DNA from: Liolophura sinensis
Lineage: Eukaryota; Mollusca; Polyplacophora; Chitonida; Chitonidae
Direction: 5' to 3'
DNA length: 64,000 nucleotides
Assembly (NCBI RefSeq): GCF_032854445.1
Contig: NC_088304.1
Span: 31,441,732 to 31,505,731 of the forward strand
The position numbers were made by a program, and so were the translations under genes. Of this stretch, positions 57,358 through 64,000 are shown piece after piece. Under the pieces are notes generated by a model that saw only the letters and a list, made by a program, of their open reading frames with translations, ran no database searches and was not told the origin of the DNA. The first letter of the stretch is position 1, and every line of letters begins with the position of its first letter.

Positions 57358-57606
57358 GGGCTTCCGTGGCCGCGGGGTCTAACACGAGAGCACGTCGCAA
57401 TGACCCAGGAGCTTCCCACCAATGCGATCATGCTGGCTTTCTCTCTGGCCGTACGTAGGAAGGTCTGTCACTAATATGCAGACGATCGTGGGTTTCCATC
57501 AAGCTCTGTTCGGTTTGCTCCCGCCATATTGCTGGCCGCTGTCGTATAAGTGAAATAATCTTGAGTGCAGCGTAAAACACCGATCAAGTAAATTATTAAA
57601 TAAATT
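57358..57606 (+). mobile_element. SINE family A, nearly full length
   Basis: Starts GGCTTCCGTGGCCGCGGGGT, continues GAGCTTCCCACCAATGCGAT, lacks the box B segment, then has GGCCGTACGTAGGAAGGTCT, GTCGTATAAGTGAAATAATC and an AAAT tail. Confidence 0.85.
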
Positions 57607-57644
57607 TTTAACATTGGATCAACTCTGTATTTAAACCCACAGGA

Positions 57645-57965
57645 TTATTTATTTATTTAATTGGTATTTAAGCGCATCCCAAAGACTATTTCTTTTATAT
57701 AGGACATGGACCAGTTTGTTAGAGAAACCAGAGTGCATGGCCTGAGATAAAACGGCGTAAACAAGTACGTACCGTCTTAATGAGATGCAATGATTTATGC
57801 AATGAGGTTTATGGATTGAGAAACCGGTTTGCCCAGAGTAAACAATCTCCCTGTGCAATTCAGCTGACAAGCCTTCTGATTCAAAATCGCATGCAATGGA
57901 ATGATCGAAAGCTGGATTCGAACACGCGACCCCTTAATGGTTAAGGTGCTGTCGGTCGCGGCGAG
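57645..57965 (-). mobile_element. SINE with family A-like tail and a different body
   Basis: Read on the minus strand it begins with a tRNA-like head holding box B GTTCGAATCC (plus strand GGATTCGAACACGCGACC near 57913-57930). A body unlike family A follows, and it ends in a tail whose plus-strand form is TTATTTATTTAATTGGTATT. About 320 bp. Confidence 0.5.
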
Positions 57966-58479
57966 ATCAAAGCTTACCAGCTAGCGGCCTTCTGTTGTAC
58001 CTTACTAACATTTCTGTTCTCTCCAACCGTTCAGAGAACTTTTAACCTCTGGCATGCACGACAATAAGAGGCTTTCTCAATAGTAAACCATAAACACCTA
58101 TGCACTGGATGGGATATCAGCGTCAGGGTATAACCGAAGACTGAATAGACTCAGTTTTACTGGACAAAACGAAGCCTACTCGAACGTTACAGTACCGTCG
58201 AGAGTATATACAAAGGAGTATGCACTATATACAGCAGTGATAGGACTTTATACCGGTACCCCAAGAATACAGGACTTCGTAGGAAAACAATCATGATGTG
58301 AAGCGTAACATTGATGAAAAACTCATAAACAATCGTCACGTATAAACTAAAGCATTAGAGACGTTTAGTTTTGGAACTTCAAACTAGAATAGCTAAAATT
58401 ATTGTACTTTAAAGTTAGAAGTTACAAGCTACAACTTGTAGCTTCTAACAAAAGGTCTCCAGTGTGTTCTATGTCACAA

Positions 58480-58590
58480 CTTTAATCGCGTGGTGTTTCC
58501 TCCCACCATAATGCTGGCCGCCGTCGTATAAATGAAGCATTCTTGCGTTGTTCAACATAAAAACAGCAATCAAGTAAATAAATCAAACAA
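58480..58590 (+). mobile_element. SINE family A, 3' part
   Basis: CCTCCCACCATAATGCTGGC, then GTCGTATAAATGAAGCATTC, then an ATCAAGTAAATAAATC tail; 5'-truncated. Confidence 0.75.
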
Positions 58591-59439
58591 TCGCATGGTA
58601 GATTCCCCATTATCACTACTAACAGGCTGTCTGAATATAAAAGGCCCGTGGTAACGGCGCTCGTATATGGCCGTTTGTGGAGATTTGCTTTCATTGACGA
58701 CCACGTGTCTCCCATCAATTTGGCCCACAAGTCTGCATGTCAAACGTGGATAAGTTCGTTAGTAACTTGCCAAAGGACAGTGGTTTACCCCAGGCACCCA
58801 GGTTTCCTCCACACAATAAAAAAATATCTCTGTTCTGAAAAAGTTCACAATTGTTGAGTAAACATGATATGGCCTTTTATAGAAAAAAAAACCCTGATAT
58901 AATACAACCGATTCGTTCACAAGTCCGGTTAGCGTATATATATACACATGTAGTATATACGGAACTAAGCCAACAGATCAGGGTGCCGTATGTATTAAGT
59001 TGACTTAGTTGCCGGCAATATGCCGCTCGCTTGCATCAAAACTTTGGACTTATTATATGTTATATGTATTTACATAAGCGAGAGTTAATTCATTAAGCCT
59101 TTGTAAGAAGGCATATACGTCTCAGACAACATGTCTGTTGGAGAGAAAAACTTATGTAAGTTTTATTATATATGTTCGTTTTTTTTGACCCCTACAAATC
59201 ACATAACATACAGATTGCATCGGTGTCTAACATATCATATATATTAGAGATCAAAGCGCAAGACTCGGTCAATAATGACCTTACCCCATGTAGTGTTAAC
59301 CAATCCGGTATATTACATTTCAAACGGTTTATTACCCAGACTTATTGCCAACGCAACTCAATAGTCTTTGAAGTCATATACAGATCGATATCATTGTCTA
59401 TATTGTTAATATATATTCAGAACAACTGCGAGGCTTTAT
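58591..59439. other. gene-free, nothing recognised
   Basis: No gene or repeat visible. Confidence 0.4.
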
Positions 59440-59695
59440 TGAATAAGTGGTTCGTATTACCCATTTTGAAAGGAGACACAAGGGTGTTGTTTATATACAG
59501 GTTAAATTTCAAAAAGACAATTTGGTTGAAACGGGGATTAAATCGTCTTACTTTTAGGTGATTATGACTGATACTGATAATATATGTATACTGAAATGGG
59601 AATTTCTTATATGCCCGTTTTGAAATGAGACATAAAGATGTCATTATAAGGGCCAAAATTTCACAGAACACGATTGGGTTGAAAACTGACGTTTG
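59440..59695. repeat. ~150-bp diverged duplication
   Basis: CCCATTTTGAAAGGAGACAC at ~59460 and GCCCGTTTTGAAATGAGACA at ~59613 begin two related segments, both continuing to AATTTCA and TTGGTTGAAA/TTGGGTTGAAAA. Confidence 0.55.
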
Positions 59696-59959
59696 TATGT
59701 GACACAGTCTTTTGAGTAATTTAATATCAACGACGTCTAATCAATTGCAATTAACATCGCTGCATTTTTTCTACCTAATTATGCTTCAGTCATGGGGCTA
59801 GGGGGCGTCTACGCTTCTTTTTACGCTCTATGTTGTTGTCTTTCTTATAAATCCCAGGTTGAATCTACAGGGCTTAAAAATTAGAAATGAAAAATCCAAT
59901 CATTGGAATGACTCAGAAAATCTGATTCACATGCCAGTATGCATGACTTCAACCATTAC

Positions 59960-60180
59960 GTCATTTGGCTAAAGCGTTGTTCTCACCGCAGACTATCAGC
60001 CGCGGAAACAGTAAGGTCGTGAGCTCGAATCCCGCGCTCGTCGGTGCGGTTACAGCTTTACATGAAGACATCTGTAAGCTTTACTTGGTGAAGGGTGACC
60101 TAGTTTACATCAGGGATTATAGTTTCCGTTCGAAACCAGTAAACCTGATCACGCTCACATAAGTAAAAAGAATCTTCCGA
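59960..60180 (+). mobile_element. SINE with tRNA-like head
   Basis: GGCTAAAGCGTTGTTCTCAC resembles a box A region and GAGCTCGAATCCCGCGCTCG holds a box B-like core (GCTCGAATCCC). The body includes ACATCTGTAAGCTTTACTTG and GTGAAGGGTGACC. The 3' end is indistinct. Confidence 0.5.
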
Positions 60181-60609
60181 GTCCATCAATGAAATATATA
60201 AACTTTAAATAAGTGAAACATAATGCTATAATGTTTTATAGATATATAAACCACATAAAGAATGTCCTAAACCAGAGACCATGATCGTTTTAAAATTCAA
60301 AATCTTACACATTTAAAATGTACTAAAACGACTAGATTAAAAAAAATATTTCTTACACCGTGTTTTATAGTAACTAAGAGCTGTAGGGCCTGTATTCTCC
60401 CAACAGGGTAAAACAGGGTCCGTGTGATGTCAGCGAAAACAGATTCTAGAAATATCTCGCGCCGAATTGGATGAAGGGTGCTTGTCTCCATGTGCGCAAT
60501 TTAGCTTACTTTTAACCTCCATATCTCGGTTGTGCAACATTTTGCTATGCTTTTTAAACTACCCGAGGGATACTTTATCGAAGAACAAAGACATTTTGTC
60601 TAGAGTAAC

Positions 60610-60736
60610 CACTCAGTCACGATTACGGGCCACCCCGATGTCTCTCCGGTTATCTCTAACCATAATGCTCACCACCGTCGTGTAATTGAAATACTCTTGA
60701 GTACGGCGTGAAACATCAAACATGTATATAAATAAA
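60610..60736 (+). mobile_element. SINE family A, 3' part
   Basis: ACCATAATGCTCACCACCGT, then GTAATTGAAATACTCTTGAG, then TACGGCGTGAAACATC and a short AAAT-like tail. Confidence 0.75.
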
Positions 60737-61469
60737 CGCATGTCCCACTCTCCGGACATATTTGACTGGCCTTGAACTACACCTCATCACGCACGATTGA
60801 CATCCACTCAAAACTTCATTGTTAACCTTCCTAACGGCTAGATTACACTCAGACATTTGCCTTAACGAGTACTCACTGATATTTTGAATATCCCGATGAT
60901 TGTTGCCAATCCATCCCTGGGACTAATTTTCTGAAATCCAATAACATCTTTAAATTTGGACAAAAGTGCTTTACAACAATCTGTTTGATAAATAACCTTG
61001 AAGGCCTAATTGTACGTGAAGGCTTTGCATTTTATCGCCCGTTAAGCTAAATATAAACACTGTGAGCCTGGTTAATTGGAAAACTGTCACATTTGTGCTT
61101 ACGATAAGACTTCGGGAAATATAAATCGCTCCAATTACAGGCATAGTGGATTCCATGAAACTTCAATAAAATAATACCTTGGATTTTGTCTACTTATTAC
61201 AAACTAGCTAAAGGCAGCGATAATCGCTCTCAGGCGAAACAGTATATGAAATAAATTAAACCTAATTTTTCCAATATTTGGAGCTATGCAGTTTATTGTA
61301 CCTTTTACCAACACTCTCTTTCCTAACCACAGATAAAAGGAGCCATTCTAACTTTTAGCGATAGACAATGTGTGCTTTCTTTAAGTACACCAAAAAAATA
61401 ATAAAGGTTAAATTTGGCAGAAAGTCTGAGTGATGCGAGAATGTATTCGAACAGTATATTCTGTCATTG
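60737..61469. other. gene-free, nothing recognised
   Basis: No gene or repeat visible. Confidence 0.4.
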
Positions 61470-61662
61470 CAGCAGGTTATTCTGTGAAATATTGCACCTA
61501 TACTCTATTAATTCAACATATAGAATGCAACTGAGTAACGACATATGTCGAATATGATACGATAGCCCCGTATCATTATATTATTATAAGAGAATTTATT
61601 CTATTATCACTCGGAGAATAGACTTTCTGTTAAAATTAACAGATTATGGTTTTTGAGCATAT
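61470..61662. mobile_element. palindromic MITE-like element, second copy
   Basis: The right end reads TTTCTGTTAAAATTAACAGA, then TTTTTGAGCAT, matching the inverted ends of the element at 4506-4732 (including TATTATCACTC versus the CATCAGTC block). The left end is more decayed (TTATTCTGTGAAATATTGC). Confidence 0.45.
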
Positions 61663-62279
61663 AACAGAAAGCCATAATTATTTATTCATTTCTTTAACTA
61701 TGATAGATGTGATTCTAAGGTTTGGATGGCAAATGAAGTTAGAAACGAAGAGACGGAAACAAAGCAATAAAGTAGCCTTACCTGCATAGCGGGCGTATTA
61801 AGTATACATAATTACGTATATGCCATACGATTTTCTATCACAAATTCCAGGAAATTCTTGTCCAAGAAACATCAACAGAAATCCTGTGTTTGGCTTCCAC
61901 ATACAAGAAGTTTTCACTCGAATCTCACCCTTGCACATTTGATTCATAAATAATGTTAATACGATATGAAATGTTAAACTGACTAAACCATCGAATACGA
62001 ACATGTGCAGAAGATTCCTCCACTGTCTCGTCGTTTTGGCCCGGGCTCCATATATACGTTATTAACTATCTCAACGGTCTGAGATGCGATTTATCCATTT
62101 TAAGTCAGTTTCCATGACGACCTCACCATGCAAACGTATAAGTACCATGAAAAAGATACCTTCACACACTATACAGGTCTATGCAGCCGTCATCAGCAAG
62201 ATAAAAAACGCCAATAATCGTCCGCAAGGTGTTAAGCACGTGCCAGTTAACACAGACGATCTGTATAGTTCTTTCCTCC
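61663..62279. other. gene-free, nothing recognised
   Basis: No gene or repeat visible. Confidence 0.4.
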
Positions 62280-62512
62280 TTTATTTATTTATTTAATTGA
62301 TTGGTGTTATACGTCGTACTCAAGATTATTTCACTTACATACGACATCGGCTAGCATTGTTGTGGGAGGAAACAGCCAGAGCCCTGGGGAAACCCACAAC
62401 TAACTATCCGCAGGAGGATGGCAGACCTTACGATATACGCATTGGTGAGATGCCCCACCTAGGGTTGTCGTGCAGCGCTGGCGCGCTGACCATCAGACCA
62501 AAGGGACCACGA
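62280..62512 (-). mobile_element. SINE family A, minus strand
   Basis: TTATTTATTTATTTAATTGA, then ATACGTCGTACTCAAGATTA, then GAGCCCTGGGGAAACCCACA, GTGCAGCGCTGGCGCGCTGA and a decayed head ending near GGGACCACG. Part of the box B region is deleted. Confidence 0.82.
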
Positions 62513-62969
62513 CTGTCTGCATATAAAGGCGCCTCAACTGTTTTTTTTCCTAATCGTTTGTCAGAACGTTTAGCCTTTGTTCAGAACTACATTCAGAGGC
62601 CTCTATGTCAAAATTTGCGTGCACAACCTTCGGTACATGATTATAACGGATCTGGATAACGATTAAAAGCATTTACCTGGAAGATCATTTGCGTCTTTCT
62701 GGACGGCTTTTACGACGCTTACAGATTTAAATACCTTTAACATGTCTTTTCTCAGGAGAAATCTAGTTAAGATTGACTAAATGCCTGACGTTTTACGTTG
62801 TGCTTTTTACAACATTTCCCTAATACCACTACTCTCAGTTTCATAACTGGAAGAAACAGGAATGTTTGGAGGAAACCAAGTCACAGAGAACGGGTCCCAC
62901 ATACGTGGCGAATACAATCTGACATGCAGGACGATCCTTAAGTGTACATATGCCGTACGTGATTTTTAT

Positions 62970-63195
62970 ACGGTGCTAAATAATATTTCACTTATACGAC
63001 GGCGGCCAGCATTATGATGGGAGGAAACCAAACAGAGCTCGGGGAAGCCCACGACCATCCACAGCTTGCTAGCAGACCTTCCGACATGCGACCTGAGAGG
63101 AATCCAGAATGAGCTGGACAGCGATCGCATTTGTGAGATGTCTCTGGGTCACTGTGCTGCGTTAGCATGCTAACAACTCGGACACGGGGGTCCCC
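62970..63195 (-). mobile_element. SINE family A, minus strand
   Basis: AATATTTCACTTATACGACG, GGCCAGCATTATGATGGGAG, GAAGCCCACGACCATCCACA, TCACTGTGCTGCGTTAGCAT and a head ending GGACACGGGGGTCCCC. The A-rich tail is missing. Confidence 0.85.
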
Positions 63196-64000
63196 AGCAA
63201 GTGAATGACCATCTTTACGGAAGATATTACGGTCACATACGTCGACCCCTATTTGCAACCAATGCCATGCATTTGCAAACCAAACTTTTAAGTGAAAACA
63301 AAGAAGGTTATTTTGAGCAAAATATGCAGGATATAACCTCCGGTAAAATCCAAAGAGTTTTGAAGTCAAATAAGAAACTTTACTTAAAGACAGTTATATG
63401 TAATTACTATGCTTAATTACCAGAATAATAAACAAGTATATTATCACTGACAATGCATCAACAACATAACACTGCAACAAAGCAATGACTCCGGATGTGT
63501 TTATTCCAAAATCGTCTCTGTACACTACATGTACCAGTGCGTTTATACAACAGTTAATCCGAATGAATCCTCGATAAAAAAAAAATGTTACTGATGTCAA
63601 ATAACTCGAATATCAATGCAGTGAACATAGATAATGCACAATTTTCCCAGAACAGTTTTGCCTGCACAGTTACATTAGGTAGAATGTGAACAATTTGTCA
63701 CATAGGCCTACGTAAACCACATTCGCCAAAAGCATTGAAATGGTACAAATTCCCATCAACCAAATGTCACTGTATAACAAGTTGATAACCAGGAACCCGA
63801 CATTACCAGTACGTTCCACTTCTTATCTCACTGTACTGATTTCTCGGTAAATAAATGAAATACCTACTCTTAGCTCGTCTACGACAACCGAATGTCAGAA
63901 ATGAAATCTTAATTACGGTTTAAACCAATTGGGCCTGGTAACATCATAATATTGTTTCCAAGCCATCTTCTACAGAAACCCTGTTTGGTTGTGTACTCCA
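63196..64000. other. gene-free, nothing recognised
   Basis: No gene or repeat visible up to the end of the window. Confidence 0.4.

Noticed and set aside
57900-57965. tRNA gene candidate on the minus strand
   Set aside because: Has box B, but it is joined to a SINE-like body and tail; more likely the head of a retroposed element.
59172-59561. 129-codon ORF
   Set aside because: AT-rich, overlaps a diverged duplication, no domain-like pattern.

Overview
This is a eukaryotic window: genes are split by GT-AG introns, tRNA-headed SINEs are abundant, and there are long minisatellites and many short AT-rich noise ORFs. Three animal genes can be read with confidence. The commonest SINE ends in a tail of the type ATATTCTTGAGTACGGCG followed by TAAAACACC and (AAAT)n. 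I associate that tail with lophotrochozoan genomes (molluscs, brachiopods and relatives), so a lophotrochozoan is the best guess. That rests on memory of the repeat style, not on a search.

Layout. Positions 1-17,000 hold no complete gene. They contain SINE copies, a palindromic MITE, and several tandem arrays (25 bp at 4.0-4.3 kb; 63 bp at 6.6-6.9 kb; two related 48 bp and ~58 bp arrays at 8.6-10.9 kb; 57 bp with an inverted copy at 15.9-16.7 kb). A probable transmembrane exon plus a terminal exon of an unidentified membrane protein lie at 17,015-17,455 (+). A 46-bp array follows at 17.8-18.8 kb. MND1 (meiotic recombination) occupies 23,925-31,346 on the minus strand in six coding exons and encodes 205 residues. 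TMCO6 (importin-alpha-like armadillo protein) starts only 427 bp away, head to head, and runs 31,774-47,190 on the plus strand in twelve coding exons (about 508 residues). ANKUB1 (two ubiquitin-like segments plus ankyrin repeats) is a single open exon of 697 codons at 52,092-54,185 (-), convergent with TMCO6. Positions 54.2-64 kb are gene-free and hold SINEs, a second MITE and diverged duplications.

The most unusual feature is inside TMCO6. Its introns carry minisatellites that appear to be copied from its own splice junctions. Intron 4 holds a ~2.6-kb array of a strict 31-bp unit that repeats the last 27 bases of exon 4 together with the real 5' splice site (CAG|GTATCT), so the transcript would carry dozens of near-identical decoy donors. 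Intron 8 holds repeats that copy the real 3' splice site and the first bases of exon 9 (TGTAG|GCGATGACTCC). Arrays in introns 2 and 6 run up to the acceptors of exons 3 and 7. Intron 3 carries a full-length but decayed Tigger/pogo DNA transposon with matching ends and a TA target duplication. Nothing in the window forms a prokaryote-style operon. The one clear functional pairing is the shared MND1/TMCO6 promoter interval, which contains an E2F-like site.
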